A DNA stretch of 64,000 bases from assembly GCF_004798665.1 (NCBI RefSeq), contig NZ_CP039292.1:558001-622000 (forward strand). The letters run 5' to 3'. The position numbers and the translations under genes were made by a program. Below are positions 17,010 to 26,395 of this stretch, in pieces (the first letter of the stretch is position 1; the number at the start of each line of letters is the position of its first letter). Below the pieces are notes generated by a model. It did no database searches. It had not been told where the DNA came from and saw only the letters and a list, made by a program, of their open reading frames with translations. Origin of the DNA: Actinomyces procaprae (lineage in GTDB: Bacteria > Actinomycetota > Actinomycetes > Actinomycetales > Actinomycetaceae).

Positions 17010-19187
17010 CTAAAGCGGCCAGGACGTAAAGCCCTCGGCACGGATGCGCCAGGTGCCGTCGTCGGGGAATCCCGGATGCTCCTGTGAGCCCTCCCAGCCG
17101 CCGACCATGAGGGCGACGGCGGCGAGCAGCCCGCCGTTCCCGGGCAGGTAGATGGGGATCATCGAACCCATGCCCGGGTTGTTTCCCACGGCGTCGTAGC
17201 GGTTCTTCGCCCCCTGTTGCAGGAGAAGGTCCACGGCGTCCCCGGGGTGGCCGAGCCGTGTGGCCGTCATTGCCATCACCGGGTAGTCCCAGCCCCAGGC
17301 GGAGTCCCACTGCCAGCCCTGCCGCACCCAGTCGAGGGTGGCTGACATGGCGGTCGCGTCGATGAGCGGCGTGGGCGGCAGGAATCCGAGGGCCTGCAGG
17401 AATGACGGGTGGTCGTCGGTGCGTACATCGGGGCTTCCCGCCACGGCGGTATAGCGGCCTGCGACCCGCTCCGGGGCGGGCAAGGCTGCCTGGATGGTGT
17501 CCCAGGACTCCTTACGTCCTAGGCCGCGTCGGAGCCGGAAGCGCTGGGCGATCTCCAGGCCGAACCACCAGTAGGCGAGCTCGAAGGTGGGGTCCCGGGT
17601 GGTGGCGGCGTCGTAGAACTCCTGGGCGGGCATCACCGGCGGGCCCAAGTGAGCGACTCCGCCGCTGACGCTGGGGAAGGACGCCATGAACTCGGCGGTC
17701 TCATCGAGCAGTTCGGCGACGGCGCCCAGCAGGCGGGCACGCCCGGTGGCGGCCTGCGCCTCGGGGCGGGTGCCGTAGGCGCTCCAGCACAGCTCGGCCA
17801 GGTACAGCAGGTGCGGCTGCTGCCAGATCAGGAAGGGTCCAATGTCGCCCGGGGCCTCGCGGGCGTCCGGACCTATTTCCTTGGGCCAGCGGGCGCCGCG
17901 GCAGCCCTGGGCGGCGGCGGTCTCCCGTGCTACAGGTAACGCACAGCGGTACCAGTCGAAAGATCGCTCCAGGAGTTCGGGGCGTCCCCAGGCGGCGAAC
18001 TGTGCGGCATGCCACCAGTGCATCTCCAGGTGGAACTTGCCGCGCCAGGTGTTGGTCACCAGGCCGCTCTCCTGCGGTGGGGTGAGGCCGCCGCCGCCGG
18101 CTCGCAGCAGGTACTGGGACAGGACGATGCGGCGTTCCAGTTCGGCGGCACGTGAGTCCGTGGAACCGGCCAGCTCCACGGCGGCGCCGGAGTTCCAGTA
18201 CTCCTCCCAGAAGGCGGCGGAGGAGGCGAGGACCGCGTCGACGTCGTCGGGCGGGGTGGCGGGTGCCGCATACAACTCACTGCCCGGGCCGGATACGGGC
18301 GCGAAGGCGGCAACGACACCGAGCGTCGCGGTCCCGCGGGCGGGAGCGAGTACCAGGGTGCGGGCGTCGGTCAGGGCTGCTGCCGCCGGGGCGTCCCAGG
18401 TGAGTGTGATTCGGTAGGCGGTGGTGTCGATGCGGCGCTCGACGACGGCACCCCACTGCCCGGCCTCGCGCAGGATCACCTCGCCTTCGGGCTCCTCCCC
18501 CCAGAGGGCCGCAGGGGAGAAGCCCGGGTTCGGATCGGGCAGGGACAGGCGCACAACGAGGCCGCCGTCGGCGAGCAGCGGGGAGGACACGCGGGTGCCT
18601 ACGATCGCGCCCGTTCCGGCGACGGCGGTGACCACCCGCACCGGGGCGCCCTCGTAGTTGAACTGGGAGGTAAGTATCCCGCGCCACAGGTCCAGGTGCG
18701 CAGTCAGTCCCGTCAGCGCGTCGTGCTCCAGCTCGGTTATGGCGGGCGCGGCCAGCCCCAGGCGTCCCAGGTCCAGCCGGTGCGGGTTGGAGCCGAGCCA
18801 CATGCCGGCCAGGTCCGGCGGCTCGGGCGCGACCTTCCCGGAGGCGATCGCCATCATCCGCTGCAGGGAGGGGCGGTCCGGGTAGTGCACCGGGCCGCGG
18901 GCGGTGCTGTAGGCGGTCATGGCGTCGGCGAGGGTGTGACCGGATGGGTTGGGCTGCTCGTGCCAGCCCCAGGTGGATTGGGTGGCGCTCTCGACGATCC
19001 TGGTGTTCAGGGAGTCGGGAGCGCGCGGGTCGAGTCGGGACGGGTCGTGGGCGGCGGTGAAGGTCTGCAGGCCGGTGGCGTCGGCGCTGAAGGCGAAGTC
19101 TCCGTTGCCCAGTGTGAGCACAAGCTCCGGGGAGTCGGCGTGCAGGTGGACATTGTGACGGGATACCAGGGCATGGCGGTCGATCAT
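17010..19187 (-). CDS. Putative (alpha/alpha)6-barrel glycosidase (GH65/GH95-like)
   Basis: 725 residues. The N-terminus LVLTLGNGDFAFSADATGLQTF resembles the entry of six-hairpin glycosidases. The middle has FHLEMHWWHAAQFAAWGRPELL, and the C-terminal part has WDSAWGWDYPVMAMTATRLG with repeated helical segments. This arrangement is typical of clan-L-like alpha/alpha barrels; I cannot assign a CAZy family with certainty. Candidate acidic catalytic residues are the Glu of FHLEMHWW and the Asp/Glu residues around WPKEIGP. No signal peptide. It is 63 bp downstream of the TetR regulator and 47 bp upstream of the esterase, so it is likely co-transcribed with both. Confidence 0.7.
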   Translation of the reverse strand: MIDRHALVSRHNVHLHADSPELVLTLGNGDFAFSADATGLQTFTAAHDPSRLDPRAPDSLNTRIVESATQSTWGWHEQPNPSGHTLADAMTAYSTARGPVHYPDRPSLQRMMAIASGKVAPEPPDLAGMWLGSNPHRLDLGRLGLAAPAITELEHDALTGLTAHLDLWRGILTSQFNYEGAPVRVVTAVAGTGAIVGTRVSSPLLADGGLVVRLSLPDPNPGFSPAALWGEEPEGEVILREAGQWGAVVERRIDTTAYRITLTWDAPAAAALTDARTLVLAPARGTATLGVVAAFAPVSGPGSELYAAPATPPDDVDAVLASSAAFWEEYWNSGAAVELAGSTDSRAAELERRIVLSQYLLRAGGGGLTPPQESGLVTNTWRGKFHLEMHWWHAAQFAAWGRPELLERSFDWYRCALPVARETAAAQGCRGARWPKEIGPDAREAPGDIGPFLIWQQPHLLYLAELCWSAYGTRPEAQAATGRARLLGAVAELLDETAEFMASFPSVSGGVAHLGPPVMPAQEFYDAATTRDPTFELAYWWFGLEIAQRFRLRRGLGRKESWDTIQAALPAPERVAGRYTAVAGSPDVRTDDHPSFLQALGFLPPTPLIDATAMSATLDWVRQGWQWDSAWGWDYPVMAMTATRLGHPGDAVDLLLQQGAKNRYDAVGNNPGMGSMIPIYLPGNGGLLAAVALMVGGWEGSQEHPGFPDDGTWRIRAEGFTSWPL

Positions 19188-19250
19188 CTTTGATCCGGGT
19201 CCTGTTCTACGGGGTCGTATCGTCGCGTTGATGGCAGCGTGGGCGAGGTG

Positions 19251-19928
19251 TCAGATGCCGCGAATCACCTCTGCCATGGCGTCCCGGGCGCGCAGCAGGT
19301 CCCGACCGGTTATGTCCGCGAATGCCTGCAGGGTCTCCGCCTCCAGGTCGAAGTCCGGGGCTACCACCCACAACTGCTGCAACCCGTCCCAGGCCGCCAG
19401 GAACCGCCGCGCCATCGCTTCGGCGGGCTGATCGGTGCGCGCCAGGCCGTGCTGCTGCAGGGCGCCGATGATGATGCCGATGCCGTCGATGGCCTCCGCG
19501 TAGTGAGCGGTGAAGTGCTCATGCGCCGCGGATCCCGGAATCTGCGCCTGTCCGGCGAGGTAGGAGTACAGGCGGAGCCGGGCGTCGTCGCAGGCGGTGC
19601 CTCGGACCAGGCGAGCGATGATCGCCTCCGCGTCCCGGGCGGTGAGCGCCTGCTCGCCGGCGGTCTTGCCCTCCCGGAAGTCGACGAGTGCGCCCCGTCC
19701 TTGGATCACCTCGTCGAAGTAGGCGAGGGCAGCGACCAGCAGGTGGTCGCGGCTGGGGAAGTGGTAGAGCATGGTGCGCTCGGCCATGCCGGCCCTGCGC
19801 GCCACGGCCGCGGTGGTGAGGCGTTCGTGACCGACCTCCTGGACCACCTCGTAGGCGGCCCGGGCGATCGCCTCCCGCTTGACGGCCGTCTTGGCGTACG
19901 GGCCGCGGGAGCGTTGCGCGGTTGGCAT
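19251..19928 (-). CDS. TetR family transcriptional regulator
   Basis: 225 residues from ATG 19928, with GGAGGAGAA immediately upstream. The N-terminal helix-turn-helix is plain (REAIARAAYEVVQEVGHERL then TTAAVARRAGMAERTMLYHF). The all-alpha C-terminal ligand domain is divergent as usual. It is divergent from a GPH sugar symporter with only 145 bp between, and is the first gene of a run of carbohydrate-active genes. The likely role is repression of both sides until a sugar or glycoside ligand binds. Confidence 0.92.
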   Translation of the reverse strand: MPTAQRSRGPYAKTAVKREAIARAAYEVVQEVGHERLTTAAVARRAGMAERTMLYHFPSRDHLLVAALAYFDEVIQGRGALVDFREGKTAGEQALTARDAEAIIARLVRGTACDDARLRLYSYLAGQAQIPGSAAHEHFTAHYAEAIDGIGIIIGALQQHGLARTDQPAEAMARRFLAAWDGLQQLWVVAPDFDLEAETLQAFADITGRDLLRARDAMAEVIRGI

Positions 19929-20073
19929 GCTTCTCCTCCAAAGTTGATGCAGACCCAAGTTTCGAAGGTTCCCGCTCTTGCGTCAACCCCCTTGACACCG
20001 TTTCAATTTCATACTTCACTTCAGTTTCATTGATCCGTCTTCGTCAATGACGACCGAAGTCAGAAGGAATCTC
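19929..20073. promoter_or_regulatory. Divergent promoter region between TetR and GPH symporter
   Basis: The plus strand has TTGACA at 19992-19997, with a weak -10 TTCACT 17 bp later (20015-20020). The minus strand has TTGACG (19986-19981) with GAAACT 17 bp later. The two -35 boxes lie almost back to back. The plus promoter is followed by repeated TTTCA elements (near 20001, 20008 and 20025), possible operator half-sites. The sequence around 19960 contains TTCGAA, a short palindrome. The region is AT-richer than its surroundings. Confidence 0.6.
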
Positions 20074-21567
20074 ATGACCGCATCCGCAACCGGAGGGGCC
20101 GTTCCCTCCACCGCCGTCGAACCGGGCCGCGAGGAGGCCCGGAAGCCGAGCAACGGCCGGAGGGCCGATCCCGACTACGTCTCCTGGCCCGTCAGGCTCG
20201 GCTGGTCCGCCCGCGCGCTGTCGCTCGCCGCCAACGTCATCATCCTGGGGTACTTCAGCCTCTACGCCACCGACACCCTCGGCATGAGTCCCGCCCTGCT
20301 GGGCACGCTCATGCTGGCCTCCAAGCTCTTCGACGGCTTCACCGATCTGTTCGCCGGATGGGTTATCGACCGCACCCACACGCGCTGGGGGAGGGCCCGC
20401 CCCTACGAGTTCGCCATGCTCGGCCTGTGGATCTCCATCTGGGCGCTGTTCTCCATCCCGGCCGGGTTGCCGACCGGCGCCAAGGCCGCCCTGCTGTTCG
20501 TGCTGTACACACTCGTCAACTCCGTCTTTGCCACGCTCGCCCAGGCGAACCAGACTCTATACACTGCGCTCGCCTTCCCCACCCGCGTGGCCATCGGCAA
20601 GGTCTCGGCCTTCGCCGGCCTGTTCATCTCCGTGGGTGCCGTCGTCATCTCCGTGATCATCCCGCAGGGACTGGCCTGGGCGGGAAAGGAACCCGGCCGC
20701 TGGTCCGTGCTTATCCTCGCCCTGGCGGCGCCAATGGCCGTCCTGGGGATGATGCGCTTCGTCTTCGTCAAGGAGACCGTCGTCCAGCCCGCAGACACCA
20801 CGGAGAAGGTCACCTTCCGGGAGATCTTCGCCGCCCTGCGCGACAACAAGTGGATCTGGATCATCTTCGTACTGGGCGTACTGCAGAATCTGCTGTTGAA
20901 CGTCGGCGCCGCCGCCTACTACTTCCGCTACATCGTCGGAGACATCGGCATGCAGTCCTGGATCTCGCTCGCATCCCTGGTGGCGATCCCGGCAGTGATG
21001 GCTATTCCGCCCCTGATGAAGCGCTTCAAACTCAGCTCGATCATTATCGCGGGCCAGCTGTTATGCGTCCTGGGCAACTGTGTGCTGTTCCTGGCGGACA
21101 CCAACATCGCCCTACTCCTGATCGGCACCCTCATCATCGGCATAGGCACACTGCCGCTGTCCTACATGATCGGAATCCTCATCATCGACTGCGCTACCTA
21201 CAACGAGTGGAGAGGCCACCGGCGCCTGGAATCGATCATGGGTGCGGTCCAGTCCTTCTCCGCCAAGATCGGTACCGGTCTGGGCCTGGCCGCCGCCGGA
21301 GCCTTCCTCGGCGCCTTCGGCTATGACGGCAGCCTTGACGCGCAACCGGATTCCGCCGTCTTCGCCATACGCGCGCTGTTCACCTGGATTCCGGCACTGA
21401 TTGCCCTCCTGATGGTGATCACTCTGCGCTTCTACAAGCTGGAGGACCTGCTGCCACAGATCAATCAGGACCTGGCTGCCCGCCGCGCCGCGGAGGCTAC
21501 TGCCGCGGGACGTATCGCCGACAGCGACTCCGTCAACTCCACCGACACCCCCACCGACAGACCGTGA
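20074..21567 (+). CDS. GPH family sugar:cation symporter
   Basis: About 497 residues from ATG 20074 (AGAAGGAA upstream); an ATG nine codons earlier has no site. About 12 membrane segments. The blocks SKLFDGFTDLFAGWVIDRTHTRWGRARP match the glycoside-pentoside-hexuronide symporter signature (Asp-rich loop 2-3). It should import a glycoside with Na+ or H+. It is followed 13 bp later by a GH3 enzyme and then a GH78 rhamnosidase (both frameshifted here), so a beta-glycoside or rhamnoside is the probable substrate. Confidence 0.9.
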   Translation: MTASATGGAVPSTAVEPGREEARKPSNGRRADPDYVSWPVRLGWSARALSLAANVIILGYFSLYATDTLGMSPALLGTLMLASKLFDGFTDLFAGWVIDRTHTRWGRARPYEFAMLGLWISIWALFSIPAGLPTGAKAALLFVLYTLVNSVFATLAQANQTLYTALAFPTRVAIGKVSAFAGLFISVGAVVISVIIPQGLAWAGKEPGRWSVLILALAAPMAVLGMMRFVFVKETVVQPADTTEKVTFREIFAALRDNKWIWIIFVLGVLQNLLLNVGAAAYYFRYIVGDIGMQSWISLASLVAIPAVMAIPPLMKRFKLSSIIIAGQLLCVLGNCVLFLADTNIALLLIGTLIIGIGTLPLSYMIGILIIDCATYNEWRGHRRLESIMGAVQSFSAKIGTGLGLAAAGAFLGAFGYDGSLDAQPDSAVFAIRALFTWIPALIALLMVITLRFYKLEDLLPQINQDLAARRAAEATAAGRIADSDSVNSTDTPTDRP

Positions 21568-21580
21568 AAGGAACGACGCC

Positions 21581-23916
21581 ATGTCCGCCAACAAATACCC
21601 CTACCAGGACCCCGCCCTGCCCGTCTCCCAGCGCGTCGAGGAGCTGCTGGGACGCATGTCGACGTCCGAGAAGATCGGCCAGCTGCGGCAGTACTTCTAC
21701 TTCGCCCCCACCGACGAGGATGTGCTCGAGGAACTGATCGCCGCCCTGCCGTCCGAGCATCAGGAGTACGCCCGCCAGCCCGCGCGCATCCGTGCCGCCC
21801 TCGACCGGGGCGAAGTGGGATCCCTGCTGTTCCTCACGGACCCGAGGCTGATCAGGCGGTTGCAGGAGCGCGCGATCGCCGGAAGCCGCTGGGGGATTCC
21901 GCTGCTGTTCGGATTCGACGTCATCCACGGTCTGCGCACCATCTTCCCGGTGCCGATCGCCTCTGCGGCCTCCTGGAACCCGGCGGGCGTTGAGGCCGCA
22001 CAGCGCATCGCCGCCAGGGAGGCCGCCGCCGTCGGCATCCGCTGGACCTTCGCCCCGATGATCGACATCGCCCGCGACCCCCGCTGGGGCCGCATCGTCG
22101 AGGGCGCCGGGGAGGACCCCTGCCTGGGGGCCGCCATGGCCGCCGCCCAGGTGCGCGGCTTCCAAGGCGGAGCCGAGGGAACCGCGGATGCGGAGCATCC
22201 GGCCTCCGGCACCTCCGCCTTCCCCGCCGACGCCATCCTGGCCGGTCCCAAGCACTTCGCCGGTTACGGTGCGGCCGACGGCGGGCGCGACTACGAGGAC
22301 GTCGACCTGTCCGACGACGCCCTGCACAACGTCTACTACCCGCCCTTCCACGCGGCCATCGAGGCCGGTGCGGGCAACATCATGGCCGCCTACATGGACC
22401 TCAACGGCGTTCCCGCCGCCGCCAACCGCCACCTGCTGACCGATGTGCTGCGCGGCGAGCTCGGTTTCAACGGCTTCGTCGTCTCCGACGCCAATGGCGT
22501 CAACAACCTGACCACCCAGCGGCTCGTCCCCGACACCGCGGAGGGCGCCGCCCGCGCCCTCACCGCCGGACTGGACATGGAGATGGCCAACGGCCCGGCC
22601 GCATTTGAGCACCTCCAGGCCGGTCTCGATACCGGTCGTGTAGACGAGGCCGCGCTGGACACGGCGGTCCGCCGGGTGCTGGCCGCCAAATTCCGCCTCG
22701 GTCTGTTCGAGCACCCCTATGCCGACGCCGACGCGTCCGCCGTCCTGAATGACCCTGCGCACCGGGAGGCCGCCCGGCGGGCGGCGGAGGAGACCCTGGT
22801 GCTGCTGGAAAATGACGGTACTCTGCCGCTGACCGCCGGTGATGGTGCCGTGCACCGGATCGCCGTACTCGGGGACCTGGCGGACTCCAAGCGCGATGTG
22901 CTCGGCCCGTGGGTGTTCGACAAGGACGTGGAGGAGTCCGTCTCCATCCTCGATGGAATCCGGGCGCGCGCCGGCGAAGGCGTCGCTGTCGAGTACGCCC
23001 GTGCGCTGGCGACCGCCGAACGCACCCAGCCCTCCATATTCGACCATTTGGATACCGGCCGCCTGCCCGCCACCCCGGAGGGCTTCGACGCGGATGCGGA
23101 ACTCGACCACGCCGTAGGCCTGGCCGCAGCCAGTGAGGTGGCGATCGTCGTCGTCGGCCAGAACCAGAACATGATCGGCGAGAAGTCCTCCGCCTCCACC
23201 CTCGACCTGCCCGGCCGCCAGGCCGAGCTGCTGCGGCGCGTCATCGCCACCGGCACCCCCACCGTGGTGCTGGTGATGAGCGGTCGTCCTCTGGACCTGT
23301 GCCCGGCCGACGGCGCCGCCGCCATCCTCCAGGTCTGGTACCCGGGTACCCGGGGAGGGGAGGCCGTAGCCGCCGCTCTCTTCGGGGACGTCTCCCCGGC
23401 GGGACGCCTGCCCTTCACCTGGCCCCGGCACGTGGGGCAGCTGCCGACTTATTACGCACACCGCACCACCTTCGCCCCCGAGGGCGCAGATACCCGTTAC
23501 TGGAATGATGCCTCAACCGCACCCCGTTACGTCTTCGGGCACGGCCTTAGCTATGCGGCCTTCGCCTACGGGCCGGTGCGCGTGCCCGAGTGCATGGTGG
23601 TGGGTGAGACCGTGACGGTGAGCGTGGACGTCACCAACACCTCCCGCATCGACGCCGATGAGGTGGTCCAGCTGTACATTCACCAGCGCTACGGTACGGC
23701 CACCCGTCCGGTGCGCGAACTCAAGGGATTCCGGCGCGTGCATGTGCCCGCGGGGGGGAGACGGTGACGGTGAAGTTCCCTCTCGGACCGGATCAGTTGC
23801 GCTACTGGTCCACGGCGACGTGCGAATGGGTGCAAAGTGAGACCACCCTTGATGTCGCCGTCGGGGGCAGCTCCGCGGTGCCGTTCAGCGATCGAATAAA
23901 GGTAACCGCCCGATGA
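21581..23916 (+). pseudogene. GH3 beta-glycosidase with a single frameshift near the 3' end
   Basis: The intact frame runs to 23767 (728 aa) and ends abruptly in the C-terminal fibronectin-like domain, right after HVPAG. A run of seven G (23752-23758) lies at the break. One extra or two fewer bases restore the frame (ETVTVKFPLGPDQLRYW...) to a TGA at 23914-23916, which overlaps the next ATG by four bases. The GH3 core is intact: KHFAGYGA, nucleophile Asp in FVVSDANG near residue 303. The missing ~50 residues complete the Fn3 domain. It may still be active, phase-variable, or a sequencing artefact. The restored product would be about 777 aa and cytoplasmic, downstream of the GPH symporter. Confidence 0.82.
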
Positions 23917-26328
23917 TCAGTAACCCCGCACCACTCGTTGGTCCCGTCCTGACCGACCTGGACGATGCCGCCTGGCTCGCCACACCCACGCCGACCCCTG
24001 TGGCCGGAAACCGACCCGCCTATGAACTGCGCACCCACCTGACCGTCTCCGCCGCCGAGGCCGCCGGGCCGGCCCGACTCACGGCCACCGCCCACGGCAT
24101 CTACGAGGCGTTCATCAACGGCGCGCGTGTCGGCGACGTCGAACTCGCCGCCCCCGGGGCCACCAGCTACCGCAAGACCCTGTACGTGCAGACCTGGGAT
24201 GTCGCCGGAATGCTGTGCGAGGGGGAGAACGAGTTGCGGCTGGTGGTCTCCGACGGCTGGTTCCGGGGCCGCTGCGGCCCCAGTCGAGTTCCGGACAACT
24301 ATGGCGAGGTCACCGCCGTAATCGCCGCTCTCACGGTCGGCGGCTCGCCGCTGGCCGGGGATGAAGCCGGGACCCCGGCCCCCGCGCCGGGTGGTCACCG
24401 GGCCCGGCTGGGAGGTCGCCGTCGGCGCCATTACGGCCGCGGATCTCATGGACGGACAGACCACCGATCTGCCCCGAATCGGGCGGGAGAAGTGGGAGCC
24501 CGCCGCCATCGCCGACACCCCGCTGACCCGCGACCGCACGCGACTGGCAGCATCACCCGCCCCGCCCGTACGGCGGGGGGAGCCGCTGCCCGCGCGGCAC
24601 ATCTCCCGTCTGCCCTCGGGACGACAGATCGTCGACTTCGGGCGAATGCTTAGCGGCTGGGTGCGTCTGAGCGATCTAGGCCCCTGTGGCACGCGCCTGA
24701 AACTCACTCACTTCGAGGTGCTCGACGCCAACGGTACATGACGACGAGGCACTTACGGTACGCTCCGCCCTTCCGAAAGGAGCCCTACCCGTTGGGTCAG
24801 GTGGACACGATTATTTCGCGGGGAGTCGCCGAGGACGTCGTCGAGCCCCGGCACACCACTCACGGCTTCCGCTACGTCGCCATCGACGGCGCCGATTGGC
24901 CCTTGGATCCGGGCAGGATAACCGCGATCGAGGTCCGTAGCGACCTGATGCAGCGCGGTGGCTTCACCTGCTCCAACCGGGACATCAATCGACTGCACGC
25001 CAACACGGTGCGGGCCTGGCGGTCCAACTCCTGTGACCTGCCCACCGACTGTCCGCAGCGGGAGCGCTGGGGCTACACCGGCGACTTTCAGGTCTTCGCC
25101 CGCACCGCCGCCTTCCTCGACGACGTCGGCGGTTTTGCCCGCAAGTGGCTGCGCTCCCTCGCTGACGAGCAGCGGGAGGACGGCACCATCCCCAACGCCG
25201 CACCGGACACGGGAACCGATGACTCCAGCCCGCTGCCGGATCTGTCCGGTGCCGCCGGCTGGGGTGATGCGGCCACCATTGTTCCCCTGGGAGATGTACC
25301 GTGCCTACGGCGATGTCGAGGCACTCGCCGAGGCCTATCCGATGATGCGGCGGTGGGTGGAGCGCGTCGAGCGGGTGGCCGCCTCCGACCGTCATCCCAC
25401 ACGGGCCAAGAAGCACGCCGAGTGGCGCGAGCACGACCGCTACCTGTGGGACACCGGTTTCCAATGGGGGGAGTGGACTGAGCCGGGTGTCCAATGGGAT
25501 CCCCGAGGAGACTTCGGCATTGTGGCCACCGCCTACTTCGCCCGCTCGGCGCGCATACTCGCCGATACCGCCGAGATCCTCGGCAAGCGGGACGACGCCG
25601 TGCGATTCGGCGAGTTGTCGGATCGGGTGGCGGCCGCCTGGCGCGCCGAGTTCGTCGATGCGACCCCGAAGTCGGCTCAGTCGGGTATGCGGCTGACCCA
25701 GCCGACCCAGGCGAATTACGTGCGTGCTCTCGCCTTCGACCTGGTTGAGCCCGCACAGCGGGAGGACGCCGCCGCGCGCTTGGCCGAATTGATCCGCAAG
25801 AACGGCTGCCGACTGTCGACCGGTTTCCTGTCCACCGGCCTGCTCCTGCCCACGCTGGCCGACGCCGGCTACCTGGACCTGGCCTACCAGGTGCTGCTTC
25901 AGCCCAAGGAGCCGGGCTGGTTGGTCATGGTCGAGCGCGGTGCCACCTCCATCTGGGAGGAGTGGGATGGCATTGACGCCGAAGGGCGGCCGCACAACTC
26001 CCAGAACCACTACGCCAAGGGCGCGGTCAGTACCTTCCTGCACGAGTACGTGGCTGGCATTCGTCCTGCCGCGCCCGGTTACACGGCGGTGGAGATCGCG
26101 CCCAGTCCCGGAGGCGGCCTGTCCAACTGCCAGGCGATCCTTAAGACGGCCGCCGGTCTGATTGACATTGCCTGGACGATCACCGACGGCGTCTTCCGGA
26201 TGCGGGGAGAGACACCGCAGGGAACGCCGACCACGCTGCGTCTTCCCGACGGGGGTGTGGTGGAGACCGTCGGCGGGAGGTTCTCGGAGTCCTGCCCGCT
26301 TCCCGAAGCGACTGACATTTCAAAGTAA
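23913..26328 (+). pseudogene. GH78 alpha-L-rhamnosidase with three frameshifts
   Basis: Four consecutive frames together make one ~800-residue rhamnosidase. Breaks are near 24350-24400, 24735 and 25283. Conserved pieces occur in the right order: YEAFINGARVGDVEL and VSDGWFRGRCG (N-terminal beta domains), DGQTTDLP, IVDFGRMLSGWVRL, then PTDCPQRERWGYTGD and ATSIWEEWDG, the two acidic motifs of the GH78 active site. The third break is an extra C in a run of four. Compared with the three intact GH78 genes here, the first motif reads RERWGYTGD instead of RDERLGWTGD, so it belongs to a more divergent subgroup. Its ATG overlaps the restored GH3 stop. It is either decayed or affected by sequencing errors. 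Confidence 0.85.
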
Positions 26329-26361
26329 TGCAGCCCGCCCGGTCCGGCCCGAACCGTTTCG

Positions 26362-26395
26362 ACCGACCTCGGCGGTTATATCGACCGACCTCGGT
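26362..26395. repeat. Palindromic repeat pair (ACCGACCTCGG type)
   Basis: Two copies of ACCGACCTCGGY begin at 26362 and 26384 (22-bp spacing). They are separated by GGTTATATCG instead of the usual spacer. The element lies between the convergent GH78 pseudogene and the CocE-type gene. The minus-strand stop codon (26378-26376) falls between the two copies, so the last residues of that protein (RGRSI) are encoded by the repeat. Confidence 0.85.

Noticed and set aside
15364..17310. A 648-residue esterase
   Set aside because: The first 116 codons overlap the upstream glycosidase and are not protein-like; the TTG at 16962 has a good ribosome-binding site.
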